A stretch of 64,000 bases of DNA from the NCBI GenBank assembly GCA_036852015.1, contig JAANDG010000698.1, forward strand, positions 1 to 64,000. Direction: 5' to 3'. The notes beneath the pieces were generated by a model, which saw only the letters and a list, made by a program, of their open reading frames with translations, was not told the origin of the DNA and ran no database searches. Position numbers and translations under genes: made by a program. This DNA is from Pelodera strongyloides (lineage: Eukaryota; Nematoda; Chromadorea; Rhabditida; Rhabditidae). Shown piece after piece: positions 1-10,720 of this stretch. Positions within the stretch are counted from its first letter, which is position 1. Every line of letters begins with the position of its first letter.

Positions 1-730
1 TTCCTGGTACCTGACGAAGTCATGGAGAATTGGAGAGAAGAAATATACATCATCGGACTTTGGACACTTGCGATACTCCACATGAGGGAATGAATATATG
101 GCAACATATCCTACCATGGAGATACATCGACTAATACAGGTAGGGCTAATCCAATATTAGTTTCCATATATGTCCCACCAGGTCATTTATTGTTGTGATT
201 GTGTGATGAAAGCGTATGTATCCCATCTCCCGTGGGTGGTGACAGGAAGGCAGGCATTACGCAAATCCTCGATTCGTTGAGACGGGTACTGAAGTCGGCT
301 TGCTCATTTACCTTAAGTAAGAGTAGCATACGAGCTTTAAATGTTTCGTATGTGATTGAACTTGAAATTACGCTATTGCTACTTTTTTTGTTTTTCTTTC
401 ACATATCATTATTCATATCGAATTCTCTCTTATTTCAGTTGACTGGATGAGGATCGTGTGCTCTCTGGATGATCGTTTCGGTTCCCTATACGAAGGAAGG
501 TATCTACCAGGAATGCGTCTAAGCACTGATTAGGAAGAACACGGAAGAGGGGCAGCAACTGGGTAGATATTCTAGAATTAGTGGGTATCCTAGGGCTCTA
601 TTTTATTATACTGTAGACAGCGTGACGCTGCTTATTTTTTTACACGGATTACTTATAATAGTACAAGCTAACCTGCTTATTTTTTTTGTTCAACTGACCA
701 TCAACTATAGCGTGATATATATTGTATTTT

Positions 731-768
<38 letters not shown>

Positions 769-1020
769 TTATTATTTACTATCATAGACTTCGTATGGAT
801 ATTCTCGTAGAGAGAGGATTTACTCTTATTGAAAGTATTTTGTACTCGTAGTTGGGTTGTCATTCTGTTTACTTTAACTCATAGTAACTTATCATAATTC
901 GCCCAAATGTTCGCTTTTATCGCTATATTTTTTGGATGCTTTGAATGAAGTAAAGTTATTCTCTATATTTGTTGTTGGTGTTATTATATTGGTGAATTGT
1001 CTTTTATGTATTATTTAATG
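1..1020. other. No recognisable gene; AT-rich, poly-T run
   Basis: I see no exon chain or family similarity here. Short open frames exist, for example from position 199, but their composition is low-complexity and hydrophobic. A poly-T run of about 30 bases lies near 737-766. This could be the decayed 5' flank of the Penelope-like element that follows. Confidence 0.5.
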
Positions 1021-1023
1021 TAA

Positions 1024-1211
1024 TAAGAAAGGGGCGGGCCTTTCACGCCCATTTTCCCACGCTCCGCGCGCTCCCGGCGCACCTACGGCCCACCTTTTGA
1101 AGCGGGGCCGCGCGCTCTGGGCCCCGTCTTGGTGGCGCCGCCCTGCCTGGGCCCCGCACTTTTCAGCGCGCCGCCCCGCGTCTTTTAGCGCGCCGCCCCG
1201 CACCCAAAGTT
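1024..1211. repeat. GC-rich patch
   Basis: A sharply GC-rich block of about 190 bp in AT-rich sequence, with the motif GCGCGCCGCCCCGC nearly repeated around 1160-1200. It resembles in composition the GC-rich body at 34.86-35.39 kb and may be a fragment of a GC-rich repeat. I see no coding support. Confidence 0.4.
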
Positions 1212-1308
1212 TCACGTTGATTATAAAACACTAGTCAATTCAGTTACTACAACCAACATTACATGCAATTGCAGCACATTCCTATCTAAATGCAATGGAA
1301 AAGAAATA

Positions 1309-2950
1309 ATGTCTATCAACAATATTTCTCATATAGTTTCCGGTAATTGTCAAATATTCTCATCAAACTATCCTAAAGCAACACAATTATTTTTAAATGG
1401 TACAAAGTACCGCTGTCCATATAGTCACTCACATTTTCAACAAACACTCAAAGAAACCTCTCAAGAGCTAAGTACTCGCCTCAAAAAATACTTTATGAAG
1501 AACAGTATTCCTATTCCAAATATGAAATTCTTGTTGGATGACCTTAACTTAACTTCTGCTATTTTTGAAGAACAACACATACGTGCAGCCACACGGGAGA
1601 TCCACAAATAAAACAAAATTTCGTTGTAACATGTGTGGACAAGCCAATTCCAACTTCTGCTTTTCATGTCCTTTATTATACCGTAACTTCCTTCATAAGG
1701 AGTTGGGCATAGTTTACTCTAACAATGTTTACCAAACAGTGGTCAATGATACATATCAACCGTACAGTTTAGAGACAAAAGATTCTATAATAAACAGACA
1801 CAGTGATTACTCGAGTCTTTTCGGTATTAATCTTCCAGATAACCACAGAAAACTACCTAACATTTATGCCATACCCAAACTCCATAAACCTACAATTAAA
1901 ATGAGATTTATAACAGCAGCTAAGGTTAGTTCTCTTAAAAACATTTCTATTTTAACACAAAAAATACTCAAACATTTAAGAACACATTTTTCAACTACTG
2001 TAAAGCAACTAGCAATCATAATATCCACAAATCTTACTTTTTTCAATTGATAATTCAATGCAAATTTCCAATAATTCTAGTCTTCACCGCTTCAATAAAA
2101 TACGAGTTATGGATTTCAGTAGTCTTTTTACCAACTTACCACACGATTGTGTCCTTAAAAATATGTATGAACTACTCGAATTATGTTTCAAAAATGCTGG
2201 TAAAACATACATAAATGTTGCATTTAAACACTGCTTCTATACTGATACATACTCTCAAAATTGCTACACACTAACAGAGGTTAAACATATAATACATTAT
2301 ATTGTCACAAACAGTTTCTTAATCTTCAACAACGAAGTATTCCATCAAACAAAAGGTGTCCCACAAGGAGGTAACGCCTCACCACTCTTGGCAGATCTCA
2401 CTCTATCAATTATAGAATTCATTTTTTCAAAAGTAACAACAACTCACATCTAGTTTACAATACACGCATGTTTAGGTATATGGATGATATTGCCATATTT
2501 TATATAATATTTGTGACTTTGTTCAACTCATAAATATGTATCCTACATCTCTTAGTCTTGAGCCTGCAAATGATAGTGAAAATTCAGCAGCTTTTCTAGA
2601 CCTTCAAATTACTCGAGTTAATGATAAGTGGGCTAAAATTTATATAACAAAACAGACGACTACACATTCGACGTCATTAGATTTCCAATGTACGATTCTC
2701 ATATCTCAACAAATATCAAACTAAACTGTATCATGGGTGAAATAATACGAATATACCGTTGCACTTCTTCTTAGAGTTTTTCAAAGACAAGGTTTGTCAA
2801 CTCACACGCAAACTTATTCGTAATAAATATATTGTCAAAAATCACTCAAATATTTCGGAAACTATTCACCGACACCCATGTAGCACTAAAATATAATAAT
2901 GACAGCAAAAAACTGACTAATTGGTACAACAGTAATTTTAATTTTAACAT
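1309..2950 (+). mobile_element. Decayed Penelope-like reverse transcriptase
   Basis: Reverse transcriptase relic spread over all three frames. In order: an N-terminal block at 1309-1611; a segment with the LPNIYAIPKLHKP motif at 1565-2050; a palm segment at 2058-2453 with DFSSLFTNLP and KGVPQGGNASPLLADL; the catalytic YMDDI just after 2470 in another frame; and FLDLQI near 2600. From about 2650 the frame shifts again and reads on with recognisable similarity (DDYTFDVIRFPMYDS-like) until about 2760. The LPK-H-KP motif and the G-PQG-ASP-LADL / Y-DD combination are typical of Penelope-like rather than LINE reverse transcriptases; this assignment is from memory of the family. At least four frameshifts or stops make it non-functional. 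No GIY-YIG endonuclease was recognised. Confidence 0.7.
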
Positions 2951-3420
2951 ATAATATCTACTTAACCTATTCACTATGCTTCACATTATTAACCATATTA
3001 CCTAATTAACTAACACATAAGTATTATTACAAAAACTAACCAACTAATACATAACTATTACTTCACATAACATCTCCCCATAACAAACACACCATCACAC
3101 AAACGCACATACACACACACACACACACCTAAACACACATAATATGGCACCACACTACAAACTACAAATAACATAATCTCGCATCACACTACAAACTACA
3201 AATATAAATATAATTGTACTCGAACATTAAAAAACCAAACAATTAATTAACTGCAATAACAATTGCACTCAACATAAAATCGAACATACACATATTCAAT
3301 CACACAATCTTCAACCAAACTGTTATTTTTCTTTATACATAGTTATTTTCTCTCTCTCTCTCTTGTGTGCATTCTCATTTTTATTTAATTTTTTTCCTAT
3401 CGCTCAAAGCTGTGGTCATC
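2950..3420. other. AT-rich tail with (AC)n, no gene
   Basis: Simple AT-rich sequence with an (AC)n microsatellite at about 3107-3128 and a short (TC)n at 3350-3362. It is probably the 3' flank or terminal-repeat part of the Penelope-like element, because the hammerhead-like core follows directly. Confidence 0.4.
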
Positions 3421-3423
3421 GTA

Positions 3424-3473
3424 CTGATGAGACCCAACTACAGCAAAATCCTCGTATACGATCAGGGTCGAAA
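3424..3473 (+). ncRNA. Hammerhead-ribozyme-like core
   Basis: CTGATGA at 3424-3430 is followed directly by GACCC (3431-3435). GGGTC (3465-3469), the exact complement of GACCC, is followed directly by GAAA (3470-3473). This is the canonical hammerhead arrangement CUGAUGA - stem II - GAAA, including the G10.1:C11.1 closing pair. The stem II loop is long (29 nt) and contains the small palindrome TCGTATACGA. A perfect 8-bp hairpin follows at about 3480-3500. I could not find a convincing stem I partner for TCGTA, the bases just 5' of the core, so the ribozyme may be decayed. Hammerhead motifs are known in terminal repeats of Penelope-like elements. Confidence 0.5.
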
Positions 3474-3559
3474 CGGGGTTATCATGTTAAAGAACATGAT
3501 ACACTTTATCTCACAATACTCTCATTTATAATTTTTCTTATATTACTGTAACTCTATTT

Positions 3560-4187
3560 ACTTCTTTTTTTAATTGTTTTTAGACCTCAACAGAGAGGCG
3601 GACCGCGGTGATCTCCCAGATGACTACACGTGGAGGCGGCGGTAATTAGGAAATTATTCTAATTATCCTAATTCAAATCAGGCGCACTTTGATTACTGTA
3701 GTTTTGGGCCTATTGATTGTTTTATTTTGAGAGAGCATCCATATAAATTTGATGTTATTTATCTTCTAGCATGTAGCATTTATGTATATCTCCTAGCCTA
3801 AACATAATTCGACTGCCATATAACTAGTGATTATTTGTTTTCAATTAACATTCCTAATTGTAGTACTAATTCACAACATGTCAGACCCCGGTTCAGCAGT
3901 GATTTGGAAGAGAGAAATCTTTTTTTTTGCTGATTTCTAGGCGCATATATATAACGAAAAAAATTGAGATGTTAGTCACTAAGGTTTTAGTAATTTGTTG
4001 GTTAGAACAATTGATTCTTTTTATTTCAATTCAATGAATGTGAATAGTGCATAGAGCTCTTTAGGGTTTTCTTTAGGTTTCCGTAGAATTTCTAACAAAA
4101 AGAGTAAGAGAAAAAGAAATGTGTGCACTTTCTAAACTTCTTCATTTAATCTGTGATGTTTTTTCTGCAAATGATCTCGATATATGT

Positions 4188-4237
<50 letters not shown>

Positions 4238-4590
4238 TGTATTTAATTGTTTTATCTAAATGATATCATATTTGCGCTGCCAGAAGCCAGAAGTCACTGA
4301 TACCGTTGAGAAAGCGCTATGTGTGCGCGGCGACGATGTCGCTCGCCTTTTAGTGCGCGGCGGCTTTGCCGCCCGAACGCCAATTTTTTTATCCATGACT
4401 TGGTAGCTCCAGTGGTAGATCTTCTGGAAATCTTTTGGTTTGGGATATTAGTTACCGTTGCGATACTGGGCTATCAGAGGTAAATATCAGTTTATGAAGA
4501 ATATATTTCTGGCAGCGTGAGTATGTCTCTCGCAGCACCATTACTTTGATATTGTTTTATAACTTCATTGTCGAAGACAACATGCAGCCT
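3560..4590. other. No gene seen; intergenic with poly-A tract
   Basis: No exon chain recognised. The segment holds a perfect poly-A run at about 4191-4233, and a GC-rich pair of related short hairpins at about 4317-4375 (GCGCGGCGACGATGTCGC and GCGCGGCGGCTTTGCCGC). Confidence 0.5.
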
Positions 4591-4592
4591 TT

Positions 4593-4772
4593 TACAGTGA
4601 AATACTGGCCGGTTTTTGAAACGCATCGACTACACCACCATTCTTGTGCAGCTTATGCAAATGACCATAAATTGCAATAAAAAATCGAGCTAAATTCGAA
4701 CAACTTCGAATAAGTACGTAAGAATTCAGTTGTCCACGATGCGTTTCAAACCCGGCTGGTGTTTCGCTTTAA
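4593..4772. mobile_element. Inverted-repeat element, family A (copy 1)
   Basis: Short non-coding element with long terminal inverted repeats. The family consensus end reads AAAGCGAAATACCGGCCGG, then TTTTTGAAACGCATCG, and the other end is its reverse complement, closing in CGCTTTAA. The centre contains ATGCAAATGANCATAAATT and AATTCAGTTGTCCA. Fifteen copies occur in this window, flanked by or ending in TTAA. No transposase is encoded. This copy has a diverged left end. Confidence 0.85.
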
Positions 4773-4915
4773 CAGTTGAAATAATTTACCCAGGTGCTGG
4801 CTCTTCATTCTAGTGGATTTTTCCTTTCCATTAGTTCTATTACTATATATTCCTACTAATTTCGAGTATATTATTATATGGATGTTATATGAAATTTGCA
4901 CGTTAGTAAAGTTTT

Positions 4916-5049
4916 ATTTTTATATTATAATTTGGATTCTTTCAAGACTCATAGTAATTACAGTACTTATAGCAAAACAGACATTTTTATATTACAATTT
5001 GGATTCTTTCAAGACTCATAGTAATTACAGTATTTATAGCAAAACAGAA
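4916..5049. repeat. Tandem duplication, 67-bp unit x2
   Basis: Two adjacent copies of a 67-bp unit containing GGATTCTTTCAAGACTCATA differ at only a few bases. No gene overlaps it. Confidence 0.85.
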
Positions 5050-5569
5050 ATTGATATGGTCTAATTTCGGCCTGGGCGAATGAATCGAATTTGTGTCAGA
5101 TCAACTTTATTCGTGTCGTGCAAATACACCTTTTATTAAAAATACAGTATCACATTATAGAACCGGGGTCATGTGGGTTAGAGAACAAATCTCACGATGT
5201 CGTGTTTTCTGCAAATTTCGATGTTTGGTTCGGCTAGACTTAAAATATGAAGTAAAATTATAACTTGCTGACATACCGTATCCTTCTTATTGATGTGCAG
5301 TTTAAGTCTTGTCTACTGTATACGTGACGCGTGTCACAGATTCCTTTGAACGCGTCGGAACAGCGGTGCGGTTGTTTGATGACGTTTCCCTGCTTGATTG
5401 CCTCTTTTCGTTGCATTCTCGATCTTTCTTATTGTTTCTGTGTATACTTTATCACGTTGTTTCGTTAACTAACTTATCCTGGCTACCATTCAGCCGTTCG
5501 TAGCGTTTCCCCCCAACGTTTAACTGTCTCTGAGGATTTGCAATCAGGTTCTAGTCCTACAATCACATT
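5050..5569. other. Presumed upstream region of the TIAR gene
   Basis: AT-rich, no coding support and no repeat family recognised. By position it is the likely promoter region of the downstream RNA-binding protein gene, but I see no specific motif. Confidence 0.3.
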
Positions 5570-5582
5570 TTTCTGTTTTCAG
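5570..5582 (+). promoter_or_regulatory. Candidate trans-splice acceptor upstream of TIAR
   Basis: The sequence TTTTCTGTTTTCAG ends at 5582, 21 nt before the ATG at 5604. An acceptor this close to a start codon fits spliced-leader trans-splicing in nematodes. A 5' UTR intron would look the same. Confidence 0.4.
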
Positions 5583-5603
5583 GTAATCACTTCCGTGAGG
5601 ACC

Positions 5604-8600
5604 ATGACGACGGTTAGTTTAACTTTGCGTTGCTGCAGTGTATTCTGTGTACTCGAGCGAGTACGTAAATGTAGCCATTGCTTTATATTTTGAAGAATTT
5701 GAGGAGATCCCTATAAAGATCCGAACCTTAACTCAATTTCAGCCATATTACCCTGGTGGTGGCTTTGAGGAGGAAGCTGGTAGCTATAATCCTCGGTTCC
5801 ATTTCCAAACCGCGGTGAATGCTGGTTTCCACACTGGAAAAGGCGATGAGCAATCAAGAACATTGTGAGTTCTTTGGGTATTTGGATTGCCTCCAATACT
5901 AGTATTATGTGAATGTTAGTTCCGATGAGTACGAGCAGCACGTCTTCCATATTTATAAATTTTACTTTAGGTATGTTGGCAACCTTGATCAAACGGTTAC
6001 AGAGGAGTTCTTGGTGGCCCTTTTCGGACAAGTCGGATCGGTGACGAAGACCAAGATTATCTTTGATGTTAGTCGCTATATCGTATTGAATTTGCTTATA
6101 TTTTACATATTATCAATTTGAAAGTTGAACAATCTTATAAAATAGAGGATGTTATTCTTGCTATTAAACAAAACATGCATTTCCCCGATGTTTTTTTCTG
6201 TGGAAAGTTTGACTAATTTTAAACAATTTATATGTATCTTACTTATGAAACAATATCTTGTCTTTCTCGTCGAATCTTTTGAGTTATTTTGTGATGTGTT
6301 CTATCGAGCACAGCACAAAACATCAACAAACCTTTTGTCAACGTTACCATGACTGGAGTCTGAACAAAATTTCCTTTTCCTATTATGCTCCTGGTCACTT
6401 CGTTTCGCTTTGTCCTCTGGGTTTATCCCTTGTCTCATGTGAGTGGTGTGGCTGACTGCTGTATCTCTCTAGATGTGAGGACTACGCGTGCCGTGACCAG
6501 ATCACTGATTGATACCCCGGACATCATCCGCGTCGCAATGAGTACTTTTTGCGATTAATTCTTTTCCTTTCTTTTTCTTTTATTCATTCTTAAATTTGCG
6601 TTTAGTCCATAGGGCCCGCCCGCGCTTTATTTTTGGGCATAAATAGCACAGAATAGCGTCACACGTTTATCGGTAAGTTTCAGGTGTCCGCGACGGGAGA
6701 CAGGTTGGTTGCCGTGATTTGAATTGTTTCGACATTTACATCATATTTGCCAATTTAGGGTCATAATGATCCGTATGCATTTGTGGAGTTTGGCGACCAT
6801 CAACAGGCTTCAAGTGCCCTTCAAGTTATGAACAAGAGACTGCTGCTCAACAGAGTACGTTTTGTTTATATAAAGACGTGAACAAAGTGAAATTTTGGCG
6901 CCATGTGAGACTATGTGGATGTAATTGCATATAATACGCACGGAATTTAGTGTCCAACACACGTTTCTGAAATCATGTGTGCGTTCATAGCTCAACCTGT
7001 TAAATAGCGTTAGAGCTGTGAACCTACGAACTACAACAGAATCATTTTTCGTATCTTCGAGTCAAATAAGTCTCCTGAATAATATGAAAATATGCGTATT
7101 GCGTATGGCCTATAAAATCATAAACAAAACACGAACGTGCCAATTAATTACTAATACTCATATTTATCATTTGTTCAGGAAATGAAGGTGAACTGGGCTA
7201 CTGAACCAGGACAGCAGCAAGCCAAGGTCGACACCAGCAGTGAGTTTTCGCAACGTTGAGCGTTTTCACTTTACAACTTTAACATTTAAATTTGGTTGCC
7301 GTGTTAAGTTTAAAATAGTAAGCCTATTAATTGTTTAATGCAGTTGCGTACGTAATTTTAAATCGTTTTCTTTCTTCTTGGACTATTGTGGACTATTGTT
7401 GAATAAATGAGATGTTTAGAGCACTTCCACGTGTTCGTCGGCGATTTGTCACCACAAGTTGATAACCAGGCTTTGAAGGAGGCTTTTGCTCCCTTTGGAG
7501 ATATTTCGTGGGTTTTATTTTTACGTGGTCTCCAATGCACTTGTTAGTACGTTTAAATGTTTTATGCCTAGTTAGTATGTTTAAATTGTCCAAAACATTT
7601 TTGTAAGATTTATAAGACTATTTCACTCAAATATACGAAGTTGAAATGATGTTTGGCGAATGGAATGTGCCATGTTTTACCCACGTGCATTGTTTGACTG
7701 GCTTATCTATTTTTATACTTGTCTTTGTGAATATGTGAATTTATTCTTTTAGTGATGCAAAGGTTATCCGCGATGCCACCACGCAGAAGTCAAAGGGATA
7801 CGGATTTGTCTCCTACCCCAAGAGAGAGGTTATTTTTTGTATATATGAAGCGCCTTCTTGTGCATATCGTGATCTTACATAAATGCACACGCACATTTCT
7901 TCTGGGATCCTAAGTTTCCGAAATATCTAATTCAATAACTACCTTTGTGCATACGCTAAATATACATCAGGGCAGAATGTTAACTTCTAACTTGTATACG
8001 TATGCATATGTTAATTCAATTACCATTTTTATCGGTAGGTAGTGTGTGTCAGCTCTAAGTTCTTCTGACTTTGACTTTTGACTTTCTTTTTGCAGGAAGC
8101 TGAACGAGCTATAGAACAAATGAACGGCCAGTGGCTCGGAAGTCGAACCATCCGAACCAACTGGGCCACGCGTAAGCCACAAGAAGGCCAACCAATGAAC
8201 CAGGGACGCTCCCAGGTATTTTTTAGCTTTTGATATTTATATTTTATCATTTGATGACGTTAATAACAAAGATCTACATTAATATCTTGAATTAGGCATG
8301 GACTATTTAAGCTAGGAAGAAACACGACCACTTGTCTCGACCTCGCAAATATTTTGCATACCAACTATACCCACGATTTATTTAGGAGTTGAGCTACGAT
8401 GATGTCTACAATCAGACCACTCCGGACAATACTTCCGTTTACGTTGGAAATGTTGCCCAAGGAATCACTGGTACGATCCATTCACTCCTTTTCGTTATTG
8501 AGCGTGTGTCGTCATAACTCATAAACAGTTATTATCCCTTATTTATAATATCGATGATCTTTGTTTCAGTCTCAACTGTTTATTTTTTTGGCAGTTTAAC

Positions 8601-9884
8601 ATATTATTTCTGCTAATGACGATGACGGATGACGGATGGCGTACGTAACGCGATTCTGAAAATAAAATACAGACCCCCCCCGATAGGACAATTGGCAATT
8701 CCAAATTTTTATACTTTGGCAACCTTGGCTTTATGCATGCTATCGCTATGGTTTTGATCTTGTTCTATCGATGAATCATTGTTTAGAAGAAGACGTGAGG
8801 GAGAGCTTTGGTACTTTTGGCCGCATCGAAGAGATTCGTATCTTTAAGGCGCAGGTAATTTTGTTTGTTTGTTTGTTTGTTTATTTAGTAGAAAGTAATA
8901 AATCTCCTTGATTTATTAGTGGCTCCAATATACCAAATCGATTACGTTAAGCTGATCCAGATGCATGCCTTATCACCTTATAGATATTACTTATGCTTTG
9001 CAGAGGTGCAAAAATAATTTTGTTGATGGTTTCCCGTAAAATCAAGTTTTTTTTCATTGATTGTTTTTCTAGGGATACGCGTTTGTGCGATATGACAACA
9101 AGGAGTCGGCAGCCAAGGCAATTGTGGAGATGAGCGGAGCGGAACTCGGAGGACAGAACGTCAGGTGCAGCTGGGGCAAGTCGGACGTAAGTTTTGCTAA
9201 TTAGAAGTATACTTTTCATGTTGTGCTTGGTTCCGTTGTTCTTAGACTTCGTCGAACGACCGCGCTACGAATACTTTTTGAAAGGAAAGTAAATTAAAAA
9301 CGATAGTGTGAACATTCCTAATAAAGTCGAATCGTAGCAATACAAACAACGGTAATAACGTTCCATTTTTAGTTCCAGAAGTCGACCGGACCTCAGCAGG
9401 GTGGACCCGGGGGCAACCCTTACCAGAACTACGGAAACGGTGCTTATGGAGCGTATGGTCAGGGCCAGGGTGCTGCGGGAGCCAATGGGCCGTACAACCC
9501 GGCAGCGGCGCAGCAGCAGTACTGGCAGTACTATCAGCAATACTACAACAATCCACAATATCAGCAGCAGTGGGCTCAGTGAGTTTCTTTGTCATTAAGA
9601 CGTTTTAGAATTGTAGAGTTGGGAGTAAACTGTTTTTTTCTTCATAGAGGGCGGACCTGACTTATTCTTTATTATTTCTGTATGCTGCGTGTCTTAAAGT
9701 GGCCTGTGACAGACTACTCCTAAATCCTGTGTACGATGATAAGTATTTGAGCAAGAATAAGAATAGATGATCGGTTCATGCCAATTTCTTGGTCTATATT
9801 TTTATCATTTGTTGTTGCAGGTACTACCAGCAGCAGCAACAACAACAGCAGCAGCAGGGAGGACGTGCTGGAGGCCACCATTAG
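5604..9884 (+). CDS. tiar-1: TIAR/TIA-1-family RNA-binding protein, 13 exons, 401 aa
   Basis: RNA-binding protein of the TIA-1/TIAR family, known for binding U-rich RNA, translational silencing, splicing and stress granules. Exons: 5604-5612, 5743-5864, 5971-6067, 6759-6854, 7179-7239, 7420-7507, 7753-7828, 8096-8215, 8386-8470, 8787-8854, 9073-9186, 9373-9578, 9821-9884; all junctions are GT-AG and close in phase. RRM1 (about residues 42-116) starts TLYVGNLDQ; RRM2 (about 131-205) has HVFVGDLSP and the RNP1-type [11 protein letters not shown]3 (about 239-310) has SVYVGN and GYAFVRY. The C-terminus (313-401) is rich in Gln, Gly and Tyr with a run of nine Gln, the prion-like tail typical of the family. 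Length is close to nematode TIAR proteins (about 400 aa). The start follows a consensus-like ACC and begins MTTPYYPGG. Orthology to tiar-1 is inferred from domain order; TIAR-2 is the alternative. Confidence 0.93.
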
Positions 9885-10434
9885 ATGCACATCTTAAACT
9901 TAATCCCGTGTCTCTTTAACAAAGGCTTATTAATTTCACTCATTTCTGGTTGTTCACCACCTAAATCGGCTATAATCATAGTCATACTACTTTGTGTATT
10001 GACAAAGCGAAAGTAGATCTCGTCAACATATTTCTTCTTCTTTTTGGGGCTCATTGCTTGGCTCACTGTAAATTTTACTCTTGTTAGTTAATAATGAGGG
10101 GAAATGTTTGGATACTTGTTAATGTCTTATATGAGTTTTACCTTCCCGTTGTCAATCCTCTGGACGGATTTATACGCGTATTTACTGTTACTTTTTTGTT
10201 AATAACACCTATTTATTTTTCATCAAATTTGGTTTCGATTAATCGCTTCTGGTCGTAGTAAAATAAAAATTTGTGTATGGTTATTTGGTGGTCGTTTGGT
10301 CTGTTATTGCGGGTGGTTGGGAATATTAGTACACTGGCAAGGAGAAATAAGTTACATTATTACTAGCTAAATTTAAAGGAGTCCGTGTTGGAATACGAGT
10401 ATCCATGTTTCATCACGAATGTACCGATACCAAG
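9885..10434 (+). other. TIAR 3' UTR and intergenic spacer
   Basis: No coding support. A candidate polyadenylation signal AATAAA lies at about 10262-10267, some 380 nt after the stop codon. Confidence 0.4.
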
Positions 10435-10606
10435 TTAAAGCGAAATGCCGGCCGGTTTTTGAAACACATTGCATACACCTGCTTTCTTATGCAGCATATT
10501 GAAATGAGCAAAAATTAGAATAAAAACTAGACCCCCCGTTGCATAAATGCATAGGGATGCAGGTACCCGAGATGCGTTTCAAAAAACGGCCGGTTTTTCG
10601 CTTTAA
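10435..10606. mobile_element. Inverted-repeat element, family A (copy 2)
   Basis: Starts TTAAAGCGAAATGCCGGCC and ends in CGCTTTAA. It lies between the TIAR polyadenylation signal and the start of the next gene. Confidence 0.85.
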
Positions 10607-10720
10607 TTAACTTGGCATCTCCGACTTTTCGCTCTTTAACACTAATGTATGCGGTGTTCAATATTCAAATTTTATTCCATTAGTGAATACTAATTGATCG
10701 TGTCTACGTGTCGTGTTAAA

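Noticed and set aside
1309..2950. Interpretation as a group II intron or retroviral reverse transcriptase
   Set aside because: The LPK-H-KP block and lack of intron RNA domains, gag, protease or integrase fit a Penelope-like element better.
4390..4460. tRNA-like A box (TGGTAGCTCCAGTGGTAGA)
   Set aside because: No B box or foldable arms at the right distance.
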